64,000 nucleotides of DNA from Corythucha ciliata (GCA_038030265.1 CM075942.1:67398926-67462925), one strand, 5' to 3'; shown: positions 11,640-22,907, counted from the first letter of the stretch. Notes: generated from the letters alone by a model not told the origin. A program made the numbers and translations.

Positions 11640-11830
11640 TTAGCAGTAAATTCGAGATTTTTCTCAATTCTTGCCGTGAGTTAGCGATTTTTCTCAATTT
11701 TTACCATAAATTAGCGCTTTTTGCTAGTTGGCTGCAAAGTTGCCTCCGAAGCCTCGGCTTGCCATTTTCTCAATTTTTAGTGAATTAGCAAATTTTATCA
11801 ATATAACCCCCAATTAGCAATTTATCATGA
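11640..11830 (+). repeat. Satellite A block, forward orientation
   Basis: Six or so 30-bp units (for example GTGAGTTAGCG then ATTTTTCTCAA) immediately upstream of the Gypsy gag fragment, which therefore begins at or near satellite. Confidence 0.75.
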
Positions 11831-11879
11831 TTATAACCACTTGTAGCGGCAAAGCATCCTCGTCATTTTTATTGCTATT

Positions 11880-12535
11880 GTTATGAAACCACCAAGTACA
11901 CTCACCTCGTATCCCAACTCGACGAACGAATCATCAGCGAAGTGGAAGATATCGTAACGGCAACACCCCCTCAAAATCCCTACACGACACTCAAAACCGC
12001 AATCATCGATCGCCTTTCCCTCTCTGATGGACAACGAGTCCGTCAACTCGTCACACAAGAAGAACTCGGTGACCGCAAACCGTCGCAATTCCTGCGCCAT
12101 TTGAGGTCTCTCGCAGGGCCAACTCCGGTCCACGACGACTTCCTTCGGACGCTCTGGACTCAACGTCTTCCCCCACACGTCCAGTCTATCCTCCAAACGC
12201 AGGCAGACCTACCACTCGACCGCCTGGCACTCACCGCCGACAAAATCGTAGAGGTTCAACCTGCATTCATTACCTCCCCCCCCCCAATCCGATTTCTTCC
12301 GTCAACGCAATCGCCTCCGCACCCCCCCACCGATCACAGCATTCGGCTTCTCGAAACCATATGCAAACAATTGACTACGCTTACGCAGCACTTGGCCACC
12401 ACGCATCGTCCACCACACTCCCGCCAACGTGTTGTCAAATCCTACCAGGTATCATCAGAACCGAACCCGGAGCCCATCACCTGCTGCCCAGACGACTTGC
12501 TGGTATCATCGACGCTGGGGTGACAACGCCACTAA
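11880..12535 (+). pseudogene. Gypsy gag capsid-like fragment
   Basis: From about 11880 the frame reads YTHLVSQLDERIISEVEDIV. It continues through LSLSDGQRVRQL, EELGDRKPSQFLRHL and LWTQRLPPHVQSIL. This is the characteristic capsid-like gag of a Gypsy lineage common in arthropod genomes. The N-terminus is missing; a proline/threonine-rich linker follows, and the frame ends at 12523 before a clear zinc knuckle. Gag packages element RNA into virus-like particles in the cytoplasm. Confidence 0.85.
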
Positions 12536-12589
12536 ATGCACACGTCCATGCTCGTTTTCGGCGACAAACACCAACGGCGATCAGTACTA

Positions 12590-13430
12590 GTGGCGACTGA
12601 TCGCCTCACTCGCGGACGCCGCCTCTTCATCGTCGACCGTCTATCTAAGCAACAATTGCTACTAGACACAGGCTCCAACAATCTCCGATTTCAACGTTCG
12701 GTTATCTCAAACTCCGACCTGACTTTGGTCTTCGTCGCGACTTCACGTGGTCATTCATCATCGCCGACGTTGAAGTCCCTATCATTGGCTCGGATTTTTT
12801 GGCCCACTTTTCTCTCCTCCCGGATTGCACGAACAACCGTCTCATCGACTCAGTCACAGGCCTTTCCACGCCTTGCATCACGTGCTCTACAAGTCAATCT
12901 AGTGTCAAAGCTCTCACCAACTTACTGTCGGAACATTCACCCTTCCACGACGTATTATCCCAATATCCCCAACTCATCCGCCCACCAGGAACCCATCGCG
13001 TCGTTCGCCACTCAACCACTCACTTCATAAACACGACGTCCGGTCCACCGGTCTTCTCGCGGCCCCGACGTCTTCCACCCGAAAAACTTCGCATCGCCCA
13101 ACAAGAATTCAACAATATGCTCCGAAACGCAGGGCAGACGTTCCAACGCTTCATCGACGAAGTTCTTCATGGACTTGAATTCTGCTACCCCTATATCGAC
13201 GACATCCTCATTTTCTCACCCGATGCTTCCACACACTGCAAACATCTTCGCGCTGTTTTCGAACGCCTCGCAGACACGGTATCACCGTCAACGCAACAAA
13301 GCATCCTCGGTGCATCGAAAATAAATTTCCTCGGTTACGAAGTCTCAGCTGATGGAACTCGGCCACCACCAGAACGCGTCGCAGCCCACCCACGTCTGCT
13401 AAAAGCCTTCGCCGCTTTCTCGGCATGCTA
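12590..13430 (+). pseudogene. Gypsy protease and internally deleted RT
   Basis: Protease: LFIVDR ... LLLDTGS in one frame (about 12625-12680), with the second half (VPIIGSDFLAHFSLLPD) in another frame from about 12770, so a frameshift splits it. The DTG active site is kept. RT: the entry segment (SRPRRLPPEKLRIAQQEF) is followed directly by TFQRFIDEVLHG and the catalytic loop YIDD (about 13190). About 100 residues of fingers/palm with the first catalytic Asp are gone. The thumb follows (INFLGYEVSADGTRPPPERV). The frame breaks near 13420. Confidence 0.85.
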
Positions 13431-14268
13431 AATTTTTACCGGCGTTTCCTCCCGTCTGCGGCGGATTTCCAAGCCCCACTTCATTCTGCCCTTCATGGTC
13501 TACGCGGCAACCAGTCAATCGTCTGGACTTCGGAACTCAAACAAAGTTTCCAAAAATGCAAAGAACACCTTGCACAAGTCACCCTTCTTGCTCATCCTGA
13601 CTCTCAAGCTCGTCTCAGACTCTTCACCGATGCCTCTCAAACCACCGTGGGAGCGTGCCTGCAACAACAAGTAGCTAATGAATGGCAGCCTCTCGGAAGC
13701 TAACTCAGCGACAAAAAGAATGGCCAGCATTCTATAGAGAGCTTCATGCAGTTCACTCGGCAATTCAGCACTTCCGTCACGTCCTCGAAGCACAAACATT
13801 CACGGTTTACACAGACCACAAGCCCCTAACTTTCGCTTTTAGCCAACGCAAGGACAAACTTCCTCCCGTTCAACTTAATCAGCTGTCGTTCATCTCTCAG
13901 TTCACGACTGACATTCAGCACACATTGTCGCGATGCACTATTTCTCGCGTCGATTCCGTCACCACTGCTTTAACCTCACCTGTCGATCTCACGAAGCTCG
14001 CTCAAGCACAACTAGAAGATCATGAACTGCAAAACCTCATCACGAGTGATTCATCCCTCCACCTAAAAAGAATGAAAATTCCTGGAACCGACGTGACTCT
14101 TGTGACGCATCGACTCCCACCCTTCGTCCTTACGTCCCGAAACCCTTTCGACCCCAGATATTCGACTCCCTTCACAACCAGAGCCATCCCGGCGTCAAAG
14201 CTTCCACTCGCCTCGTGTCCGAACGTTTCGTATGGCCTCGAATACGTCGTAAAAGAACCCGCCAATTT
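13425..14268 (+). pseudogene. Gypsy RNase H and truncated integrase N-terminus
   Basis: The connection domain (LNFYRRFLPSAADF) leads into RNase H with LFTDASQTTVGACLQQ. A frameshift near 13690 leads to RQKEWPAFYRELHAV and YTDHKPLTFAF. The rest is a decayed linker. Near 14170-14260 another frame shows the integrase zinc-finger signature (HNQSHPG then RFVWPRIRR). The element stops there; the DDE core is absent and satellite A begins at once. Confidence 0.8.
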
Positions 14269-14518
14269 GCGGCTAATATAGAAAATCAGTAATTATTCTG
14301 GCTAGAATAAAGAGAAAGTCAATTTTCAGCCTAAATTGAAACAAAAAGTGCTAATTCACTGTCAAATATGGAAGAATTGCCGATTTGCAGTGCGAAATGA
14401 ACAAAATTCGCTAATACACGGGCTAGAAAAAGCTACTGCACTGCAAAAATTACGAAAAAGCGCTAATTTACGGCTAAAATTGAGACAAATTTAAATTTGC
14501 GTCAAAAATTGGAAATAC
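14268..14518 (-). repeat. Satellite A block, reverse orientation, next to the gap
   Basis: Units such as CGCTAATTTACGGCTAAAA then TTGAGACAAAT run up to the first N at 14519. The gap probably lies in, or at the edge of, this array. Confidence 0.75.
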
Positions 14519-15018
14519 NNNNNNNNNNNNNNNNNNNNNNNNNNNNNNNNNNNNNNNNNNNNNNNNNNNNNNNNNNNNNNNNNNNNNNNNNNNNNNNNNN
14601 NNNNNNNNNNNNNNNNNNNNNNNNNNNNNNNNNNNNNNNNNNNNNNNNNNNNNNNNNNNNNNNNNNNNNNNNNNNNNNNNNNNNNNNNNNNNNNNNNNNN
14701 NNNNNNNNNNNNNNNNNNNNNNNNNNNNNNNNNNNNNNNNNNNNNNNNNNNNNNNNNNNNNNNNNNNNNNNNNNNNNNNNNNNNNNNNNNNNNNNNNNNN
14801 NNNNNNNNNNNNNNNNNNNNNNNNNNNNNNNNNNNNNNNNNNNNNNNNNNNNNNNNNNNNNNNNNNNNNNNNNNNNNNNNNNNNNNNNNNNNNNNNNNNN
14901 NNNNNNNNNNNNNNNNNNNNNNNNNNNNNNNNNNNNNNNNNNNNNNNNNNNNNNNNNNNNNNNNNNNNNNNNNNNNNNNNNNNNNNNNNNNNNNNNNNNN
15001 NNNNNNNNNNNNNNNNNN
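14519..15018. other. Assembly gap (500 N)
   Basis: Exactly 500 consecutive N, a size typical of a placeholder of unknown length. Its left side is satellite A and its right side a Copia fragment. Confidence 0.98.
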
Positions 15019-15490
15019 AATTGTCGCGACGACCACGCGACACTTATCGCTCGTGTGCATCGGCCCTAAAAGTCAAACTTTTACAAGAAATCAGCAACTT
15101 TAAAACGTCTTCAAGTGACCCAACCGCGCTGTATTCTTAAAAACAGCCCAAATCAAAAACTAAGTGCAACATATGCCACCGTTTCGGGCACTATGCGTCC
15201 AAACTGTCGAGAAAAACAGACAAATAAAAATCAGGTGGAACGAAACCCGTCAAACTCATCAAATTTCCGTCAGAACAAGAAAAAAGCTTTTTTGGCATGC
15301 GGATTCTCTGCCATGACCGAAGCATCCTCAAAATCTTGCGGTTTTTGGATTCCGCCGCATCAACTCATATCACAAACGATGCTCAAAATCTTGTATCTAT
15401 GGTAGCGACTGACACAAAAATTCTTGGAGTTGACAACAACAATCTACCAGTTATTCTCGCCTCAATGATTACAGATGACGACGATAGATG
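15019..15490 (+). pseudogene. Copia-type gag zinc knuckle and protease scrap
   Basis: Around 15160-15215 one frame reads CNICHRFGHYASK, a CCHC knuckle whose last Cys is only reached after a one-base shift. From about 15340 another frame reads RFLDSAASTHITNDAQNL. This is the Copia protease active-site block, normally DSGA with downstream H-x-T/C; here Gly is replaced by Ala. The left side is lost in the gap and no integrase or RT follows. Assignment to Copia rests on the pairing of the knuckle with DS(G)AS-x-H. Confidence 0.8.
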
Positions 15491-15805
15491 AATTTATACT
15501 TTGCTTTCCTTCCTTGGTGGCTCGTGGCACGAAGGGAGATACGTGAAACATACTGATTAATGACCAAAGAGCTTTGTAATTGCCCAAAATAGAATCGTGC
15601 CTTTAAAACAATCGTTACACTGAGAACGTGAAAGGGGAGCAGTTAGAATTCAACGAGATCAACTCAAAATCACGCAGATGCCATCTCATTTAGTTCAAGC
15701 AAGAGACTTCCCTTTTCAGACACGACGAGGCAGAGGTGCACAATCCCCCCCCCCCCCTAATACAGCAGACCCTCCTGATCATGCTTCAACTGGCAATGTT
15801 AGTTT
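15491..15805. other. Unassigned spacer
   Basis: No feature recognised apart from a 12-nt poly-C tract at 15745-15756. It ends with TTTTTAAAAAAAAATG at the 5' boundary of the R1-clade element. Confidence 0.4.
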
Positions 15806-18510
15806 TTAAAAAAAAATGAAAGCGGCGTCATATGTCAACGTTACCCTCGCGCAAACAATAATTAGGCAAGCGGCGAGCATCTCAACACCGCGAACAGTAC
15901 CCTGGGGGACATCTGAACTGGACACACTGCGCAGACTGGTTCGTACGGCAAAAGCACGCCTCCACCGTGCCAACTCTATGCGGTGGATGGTAGCACTGGG
16001 CACCTACATTGCCCTACGGAACCAGTACAGGAGAGAACTGCGACGGGCCAAACGACAGGAGTGGCGGCGCCTTATCACTGATGTCCAGTCCAATGACCCA
16101 TGGGGGCTCCCCTACCAAATCTGGAAGCGGGAGGCGAATACAGAAGTTATCGCTACATGCATTGAAGATTATGCCAACGTTGACACAGCCTCAGCTGCTT
16201 CCAACACTCGCTACCTCTTGCAGCAGCTATTCCCAACTGACGAAACGTCCTTAGACTTACCGTGTGACGCTGAAGTACGCCAGTCAGTGCTTGCTCCCCT
16301 TGACACACCCTTACACCCACAATGGACGAATGAACAAGTAGCTACTGCAATGCAAGGATCAGCCACGTCCAAGGCCCCAGGCCCTTCTGGCATTTACGGG
16401 GAGCACGTCCGTAACGCTACCCTCAGTAGACATTATGTTAATATGCTAACGAACATATTTAACCGGTGTTTGCATCTAGGATACTTCCCCGTCGCGTGGA
16501 AGAGCTGCCGATTACGCCTCCTTCTAAAGGGTCCTCATCGGGACAGGTCACTGCCAGGCTCGTACCGTCCTATAAGCATAATGTCAACTGAGGCTAAAGT
16601 TTTCGAGAAGCTTATCCTAACTGCACTGCACCCATTCCTCGAAGCTAGGGCGCACCCATCACAGTATGGTGGCATGCCCGGGTGCTCGACAGCACATGCC
16701 ATAAACCGGCTCAGGGAGGAACTAGCGACGCCTTCGCGAGATACTACTGTGGTTCTCTTCTTGGACATATCAGGAGCATTTAACGAGCTATGGCAGCCAG
16801 CTATCCTAACTGCCCTGCGCGAAACGAGAATCCCATCCAACTTGTATCGCCTCCTTTGTAGTTACTTCACTGGCAGAACTGCACACTGCAATGGCGTAAA
16901 ATACCCTATCACCGCAGGATGTCTCCAAGGAGCGGTCCTCGCCTGCGCCCTTTGTGGCTTTAACTTTCAGTGAACTACTGCGACGCCTCACGAATCTTAA
17001 TTTCCAAACAATCGCGTATGTTGATGACTTGGCCATCATCATTAGAGCCACCGATATTGATCACCTCTGTGACCGTGTCTTTGAAGCCTTGAAGTGCGTA
17101 GAACAATGGTGTGATTCAACGCGCCTGCGTCTCGCAATCTCCAAAACACAAACATTCGTCGCTCGGGGCCGAATACGCACCAACCACATATTACTTCGAG
17201 ACGGGAGAACTCTCCCCCTGACCAAAAAGCCAGTTTACCTTGGCGTAATCTTAGACCGCCGTTTCACAGCTTTGCCACATCTCCAACTGTTACGGGAGTG
17301 AGTTCTACCGCTTCGTCGTTTCCTTCGTGGACTGTCCGGCCCAGGATGGGGGGCATCTCTATCCTCAAGACTCGTATATTACCAGCAGGTACTGGTTCCA
17401 CGCATCCTTTATGGGTGTATTGCATGGTGGCCCCGTGCTAGTCAGCGTGCTAGAAACAAGATTCTCACGATTCAGCGTCTGATACTACTGCAGGTGCTTA
17501 AAGCATACGCTACCACAGCGCACTTAACATGCCATGTTCTGGCTGGTGTCCCCCCAATAGACCTTCTTCTCGATGAGAACCTTGCGATCCAACTTAAACG
17601 CCTGAATTCGGATCTTCCACGGCCAGACTGGATTATGGCAGTTCCTGATGAGCAGGATTTTACCTCGTACCGTCGGGCTGTAAGGCGTGGCTTGATGGCA
17701 GAGTGGCAACAACGATGGGACCAAAACAACACCGGACGTCATCTACACAATATCATTCCCTCGATTCAGCAGCGCATGCGTATGCCTCACCTACGCCTAC
17801 TATCCTACCCTGCAATCCAGCTCCTCACTGGACACGGTAGCTTTAACGGTAAACTCCATTTCTATCGGAGAAGAGACTCGCCGGATTGCCCATGTGGCCA
17901 CCGAGAGGAGACCGCAGCCCATGTCTTCTGGAGCTATCCAAATTACACGGATCTCCGCGTCATCTGGAATCAACCTCGATTACCACATCATTTAATCACC
18001 TCTCGAGCAGCTGTTCAGCGGTTGAACGGATTTGCTAGGGGATGGTACCACCGAAGAGGTCTCGGGGCAACCATGGCCCACACAAATATCCCGCTTGCAT
18101 CAACTTCCTGATTCGGCCTTCTATGCCGAGTTGGATTGATGTTGCGGGTAAACTAAGAGCAATCTCTGATCCCTCTGACCCCACTGATATCTTTCAGACC
18201 TCCCCGGCACATTCGTCCCAATCCCCTACACACATTGACTGCTCCAGTTCACTTTCAACTTCCCGGCTGGTCCCTATGGCCGACCGGGTTGATGGTGCTG
18301 GTAAATTCCCGCAGCCAAGCGGACGCACCCCGTACTTCATGGCACTTGCACCTGCATGGCTCCCCACCGCCACTCGGTCACAACCGAGACGTGCCCACTT
18401 TGGCCGGTGGGTGCGGCTGACGGGGAGTTGAAGTACAGGCTAACAGACATTGCACGTGTCGGGCCACTTCCCGATCGTACAAATAGTATGGCTAGACAAT
18501 AAATTCCAAG
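15806..18510 (+). mobile_element. R1-clade non-LTR retrotransposon, 5'-truncated
   Basis: Contains the linker, RT and C-terminal zinc-binding tail of an R1-type ORF2, followed by about 400 bp of 3' untranslated sequence. No endonuclease domain and no ORF1. There is no long poly-A tail; the 3' end was placed near the AATAAA-like GACAATAAATTCC at 18496-18508, so it is approximate. GC content is clearly higher than in the flanks. Confidence 0.85.
15816..18111 (+). pseudogene. R1-clade reverse transcriptase ORF2 remnant
   Basis: Residues 1-150 are the arginine-rich linker (RRELRRAKRQEWRRL). The RT follows: SKAPGPSGIYGEHV, WKSCRLRLLLKG, GSYRPISIMSTEAKVFEKLI, the first catalytic Asp in VVLFLDISGAFNELW, then QGAVL. 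A one-base frameshift near 16953 leads to IAYVDDLAII, so the catalytic YVDD is kept. An in-frame TGA at 17299-17301 interrupts the thumb region, after which the same frame continues. The C-terminus has the R1-type knuckle CPCGHREETAAHVF with a downstream H-type partner. ORF2 normally nicks the target and primes reverse transcription there. Confidence 0.88.
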
Positions 18511-19150
18511 GAGTTTAAGTCAGGCCCGAGAAGAAGACACATGTCTGTGGTGTCGAGTTTGATGATAGTGGCCCAGGGAAGTTTCAAACGCAAAATTAGG
18601 GTTCCCTTGCTCTGGACAGCCTGGCCGAGGCAGCCAGTTGGCTGCTGTGCAGTTGGGATTGTTCTAGTGGCTGCCCCAGCCTGGAAATATTTGCTGCCTA
18701 GTGCGCGAGCACCCATAGGTTGCAATGTTTTTCACCGGCCCCCCGGGAACCCTAACCCTTTTTTTTTATTACGATACGTAGGCATAAAGGAGCTTTTAAC
18801 AAATGAGGCACGATGTTTGTGACACGATACGAAGTCGAGTGCCATCATTGGTAGAGTTTGTAGTGCGATTATACGCCTCAGATCGTACGTGTTTTTTTTT
18901 TTTTATTTACCTTCGATCGTACAAAGCCTTTTAAAGCCAATTAGGTTCATAATTATTTAATTTAACGGTTCCGTAAAGTCTCCCATTTGCCACACAACTT
19001 CATTTCAGAGAAATAAAAAAGAAGAAACAAAATAAGCGCGTAAGATGAAAGCGGGCTTCTCTGCCTCAATTCTTCTACCAACTCACCATCATAATCAACT
19101 GACTTTGACCTTTTTGGGATATAAAATCCACGGTTCCACACACACTTCAC
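18511..19150. other. Unassigned sequence downstream of the R1-clade element
   Basis: 18525-18760 is relatively GC-rich and ends ACCCTAACCC plus a T-run. It might belong to the R1 3' region or a SINE, but nothing is diagnostic. T-tracts lie at 18760-18768 and 18893-18905. No supported gene. Confidence 0.35.
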
Positions 19151-19155
19151 CCATC

Positions 19156-19269
19156 GTTCATCGTGCTTAAAGACCTACTTTACACGCGCCGTGCGGTAAA
19201 GAGAGAACTCTTTTACCGTGACTCTTTACCGCACGGCGTGTGTAAAGTAGTTCTTTACGCACGATGAAC
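19156..19269. repeat. Long hairpin (48-nt arms)
   Basis: Left arm 19156-19203 begins GTTCATCGTGC and ends GCGGTAAAGAG. The right arm 19222-19269 is its reverse complement with three mismatches; the loop is 18 nt. A fold-back or MITE-like element is the simplest reading; no target duplication is evident. Confidence 0.85.
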
Positions 19270-19469
19270 ATCTGCTTAAACACTTCTTTAAGAATGATCT
19301 TAGGAATAGTAGATTATACGCCTAGGCAAGAAAGCGATTTTTTGGAGGCCGAGAGAAAAAATTGGACGGGCGAGGAGTATTTTTTAATTAAAACATGGGC
19401 TGATTTTTTGGGCCACGGCGATAAAGTGAGTGCATGTTTTATCCCCTAGGCTCTAAAATAATCAGCTGT

Positions 19470-20525
19470 TTCAAAAATAGTATATTGTACAACGAGCGAG
19501 TAAAATGTGAATTTACTTGCGAGTTGTAGACACAACGAGCGAGGAAATTCACTTTTATCACGAGTTGGGCATGCTATTTTTCTCGCAGCGGAGCTCGCTT
19601 CATAAAAAACTGTAATTTGACAAGGAAACGTGTTAATGTTTTTTAAAAAAGAAATTAAGACTACTATCTATCACTAATGCGAGTCAGTGTGAAGGTTACT
19701 GGAACGGGTGAGAATCATTTTGCTAGTAGAGGCACCGCTGATGTGCTCTACCGGTCAAACAAGAGCAACAACCATTTCTTGCTCGGCCAGGAATAAGTAA
19801 AAAACAACTTTACACGCTAGTGAGTAAAGTTTTTATTTACCCGTTGTGATGTTTGAGGCCAGTAAAAAACAATTTTACTCCTTCTACGTGGAATACAAAT
19901 GGTATACTTTACCCGCAAGTCACGAGAAAAAAAAATATCTTACAAATAACGATACACGTAAGTGCCATTTTACTTGCGAGTACTTTGTTTGGCTTGCGAG
20001 GCAAAGCCGAGCCGGCTAAATGAGTACGAGCAAGTGAATTGAGTTATGCACGATATTTTTCGCGCGACAAGTGAAATAGTAGTTCATTTCACTACAAGTG
20101 AGGGAGGTGGAGTTTTACATGCGAGTTGTGTTTGGCTCACGAGGCGGGGCCGAGTGAGCTAATAAAACAACGAGCAGAGTGAAAGCTTCTTCCTCACGAG
20201 TTGTGGATATTATTTTTCGCACGATCAACAGGTTTAATTGTTTTTCCTACAAGTATTCGGAGGCAAGGGTACGCTAATTGAATACAGAACTTTTTTTTTT
20301 TTTCACTTTCCTTCACTAGTGAGTGAAATCTTCCTATTTCCTTCGCTTGCGAGAGAAAATATGAAATTATTGACATTCAGCCATACTTTTCTTCACTAGT
20401 GAGTGAAAAAAAAAAAACTTTTTTCACCTAGCTCATCTCTTCAAGTAAAAATTAACTTCCCTATTGAGGTATACCTGGAAGGGGAAGTATCACTTCCCTC
20501 CCTGATCGTGCGAAAACCATAATGT
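19470..20525. repeat. Cluster of short palindromes with ACGAG / CACTAGTGAG cores
   Basis: Repeated imperfect palindromes: CAACGAGCGAGTAAAA ... TTTACTTGCGAGTTG (19488-19525), TTCACTAGTGAGTGAA (20320-20335 and 20394-20409), and others. A module containing TTTGGCT...CGAGGC...GCCGAG is present twice (about 19988-20085 and 20126-20220), each followed by an ATATTTTTCGC run. ATTATTTTTCGCACGATCA (20209-20227) has an inverted partner near 20502-20522. It looks like a fold-back transposon or nested subterminal repeats; superfamily unknown. Confidence 0.6.
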
Positions 20526-20763
20526 ATAATTCGTGAAAGAAGAAGAAATGTGCGTGTTTCCTATGATAATTTTACAAAAAGTAAATGTTTTCCCCATTAT
20601 TTTATTCATTTTGTGCGTTGTGGTGGTGGGGGGGGGGTTGTCCACCCCTTGGACCCACCACGGCCCAAACACAATAGCCGTCTCGGCAAGAAACAAGGTC
20701 ATTTCATTGTTAAAATGTTCTGTAGGTATTCATAAATGAGCCATCATTTTTTCATTCTTTTAA

Positions 20764-20871
20764 TTCCGAGACCGAGACCCTCGAAAATAGTGGTCTCGGC
20801 TCGAGACCAGAAAACTTGGTCTCGGTCTCGCTCCAGAAATGATGGTCTCGTCTCGGTCTCGTGCATCACTA
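20764..20871. mobile_element. Terminal fragment of a hAT-like element with (GAGACC)n repeats
   Basis: Runs of GAGACCGAGACC in both orientations end in CTCGTGCATCACTA at 20871. The tip CATCACTA is the reverse complement of TAGTGATG, the tip of the 38.5-45.4 kb and 26.2-27.5 kb hAT elements here. Only one end is present. It abuts a gag-like start on the minus strand. Confidence 0.6.
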
Positions 20872-20875
20872 GCTA

Positions 20876-21108
20876 TGAGCGAAACCACCTGAGTTAGTCG
20901 CTCGTTGTTTGCCGCCATGGCTGCGATGAGGTTTTGTAACTGTTCTGGATCCATGGGAAAATTGCAAGTTCCGCAGTTTATCCGCGTCGCCAAACTTGTT
21001 GTGTTCTTGAACGATTAATGTACTCGTTTCAGTTTCAAAACGTTCATTGGGAATTTTCATAACACATTCTAAAATCATTCCACGATACTGAATCTTATGC
21101 ACGACCAC
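20876..21108 (-). pseudogene. Possible LTR-retrotransposon gag start
   Basis: On the minus strand a Met at about 20955 opens MDPEQLQNLIAAMAANNERL, a helix typical of the first residues of many Gypsy gag proteins. It is cut off about 28 residues later by the hAT end. The upstream sequence (20960-21108) would be leader. No LTR or primer-binding site was confirmed, so this is a weak call. Confidence 0.35.
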
Positions 21109-22660
21109 CTACAGCCTTCCAAACCATAAAATACGCTCCGGGGGTGTCAAAATCAGCGTTTACTTTCTTCCACGTTCACACCGCGCAGCCCTCTGACTCC
21201 TTTATTCCCATCTCACACACTTTAAATCCCGAGTCACACCAACGGTATATTACGTTCATTTTTAGTCCACTGTATATAAACTTGTTTGCAATTCACTCAG
21301 CGTCTATCAAAACAGTGTCTACGTGATCTGAGTGTTGATTGAATGGATTTAGAGAGGGTGGGGGGTGGAGTGTCGGGATTGTACAAGAGAAAGCGAAGTG
21401 GTTCGCGATTAAGATCGTTTGCCTGCTCTTCTCTTTTTCCTTTTGGTATTATATAGAACTGTTAGTTATGATGTCAGGGTTGTGGGTTGAGGGGTAAACA
21501 CCCGAGGAGATCCTACGTCCAATTTTCGTTTAATTTTGTTCTACATTGATCCCCTCCCCCCCGCCCAGTATTCAACGCTTCTTTCGGCTTACGATGATCT
21601 ACGAACGTTCATGCGGCGAAATTCGCCGGCTGTTCCTATAAAAACGGCGTGCTTTTAGTATAAATTGACAGTAATTTTTGATACGATGCCACGCTCGTTT
21701 TTATAGAGTTAGGGTATAGAGTCGTGAAACGGAATAATTTACCTACTTGACGAAGAAGAAACTAGGGGATGAGAGTGATTAGACAGACTGGCGCTTTCTA
21801 ATTTAACGACCAAATGATGGGCGAGGTGCAGGGTTTTTATTTAAAAAGGTTAAATAAGTAATTAATTGTGATTTTTTTTTTAAAGACACTAAGTACACCC
21901 AGCAGAATTTTACGCCCCTACACCTGCACTCCCCCCGACACTATCACCATGCAACAATCTTTTTGAGCGTGATCATTCAGAGATCGGCGAGTTTTTCGCC
22001 TCAATTAAAATATTTGACGCTTTGTAAATACTGAAGAATTCCCCTCGCTTTTGTTTCACAACGTCTTCAATAAAAAAAAAAATTGTGTCATCAGCCTCAA
22101 AGAACTTCGTTCAAGCCCGTTTATTCTCACTTCCCCTCTTTTTTTAAGCACCCTCCCACTCATTTTCCTGATTAAGGAAAGCTTCGAGGCACATTTTCTC
22201 CCCGGTTTTATTTTGTTGTTCGTATATCGTGTGAGACTCGTGCTTTTGAGTAAAGCACCGAGACACTGTGTGAAACTCGTAAAAGCCTCTGAAAGAGTCA
22301 TCAAAAGGACCAGAAGCAGTTTAATAAGATTGAAGATTTAATTTACTTCTAGCGCTAGAGGATGGGGGTGATGAATGAAGCCATCGCTGAACGAAAAAGG
22401 TGAGAGGGGAATGGTGTGGAGCTGATGTACAGTATAAGTGAGTTAAGCGACCGTCATTTTTTGATGTCTCTTTAATCAATTACTGAGGACTTCACGAGTG
22501 GTACATGTAGACCTTTTTTTTATATGTAGGTATATAAAACTTACGTCTCATTTAGTTGCTGATAGATAATGTCTGCAGTTTGAAAGTTATACAAGAGGAG
22601 TGGTAAAACAAAACGTTAAAAAGCGTGATAGGAGGGGAAAAAAACAACAACAAAAAAAAC
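21109..22660. other. Unassigned intergenic sequence
   Basis: No transposon or gene recognised. ORFs at 22051-22341 (plus) and 22056-22304 (minus) overlap and look like chance reading. This low-repeat stretch flanks the candidate host exon and may be intron or flank of that gene. Confidence 0.35.
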
Positions 22661-22668
22661 GCACTTAC

Positions 22669-22835
22669 CTCGGAATTTTAAACGCCACCTCATCTAAAGA
22701 GTCACTCGGTGTTATGGGCGGTTTTTCGTACATAGAAGAGCTGTCCAAGTTACGTAAATTCGGTCGTCGCATAGGCAGCGTTCCGGCGCAACCGACGACA
22801 AGGCCGGATCCGTGCGAGCGTTTCTTACGTCGCGG
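22669..22835 (-). CDS. Candidate host-gene exon, function unknown
   Basis: On the minus strand a GC-rich open stretch ends exactly at CCGAG|GTAAGTG, a consensus splice donor (GT at 22668-22667). A plausible acceptor (CACCATCAG) lies at 22836-22844, giving a 167-bp exon that starts in phase 0. The translation opens with the basic run PRRKKRSHGSG. It continues with GTLPMRRPNLRNLDSSSMYE and PPITPSDSLDEVAFKIPR, which looks like a disordered linker with phosphorylatable Ser/Thr-Pro sites. The frame stays open upstream to a Met at 22907, so another start is possible. It matches no transposon family I know and lies in the least repetitive part of the window. I do not recognise the protein. Confidence 0.45.
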
Positions 22836-22907
22836 CTGATGGTGTCCACCTTGACCCTCGCGTCGCCAGGCGCGAACGGTGTGGAGACGAAAGAAAAACA
22901 GCGACAT

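Larger units (their letters stand above)
11880..14268 (+). mobile_element. Ty3/Gypsy-type LTR retrotransposon, truncated at both ends
   Basis: Gag, protease, RT, RNase H and the integrase zinc-finger region follow each other on the plus strand. No LTR, primer-binding site or integrase core is present. Both ends lie next to satellite A blocks of opposite orientation (11640-11830 forward, 14268-14518 reverse). At least three frameshifts and a large RT deletion make it dead. It is GC-richer than its surroundings and a different family from the 1-3 kb copy. Confidence 0.88.

Noticed and set aside
12536..13030. 164-residue ORF read as a separate gene
   Set aside because: Only its first part is the Gypsy protease frame; the rest is out of frame with the RT that follows.
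14474..15069. Three long ORFs spanning 14.5-15.07 kb
   Set aside because: They consist almost entirely of the 500-N assembly gap.
22051..22341. 96-residue plus-strand ORF overlapping an 82-residue minus-strand ORF
   Set aside because: No recognisable domain, no splice or promoter evidence, AT-rich composition.
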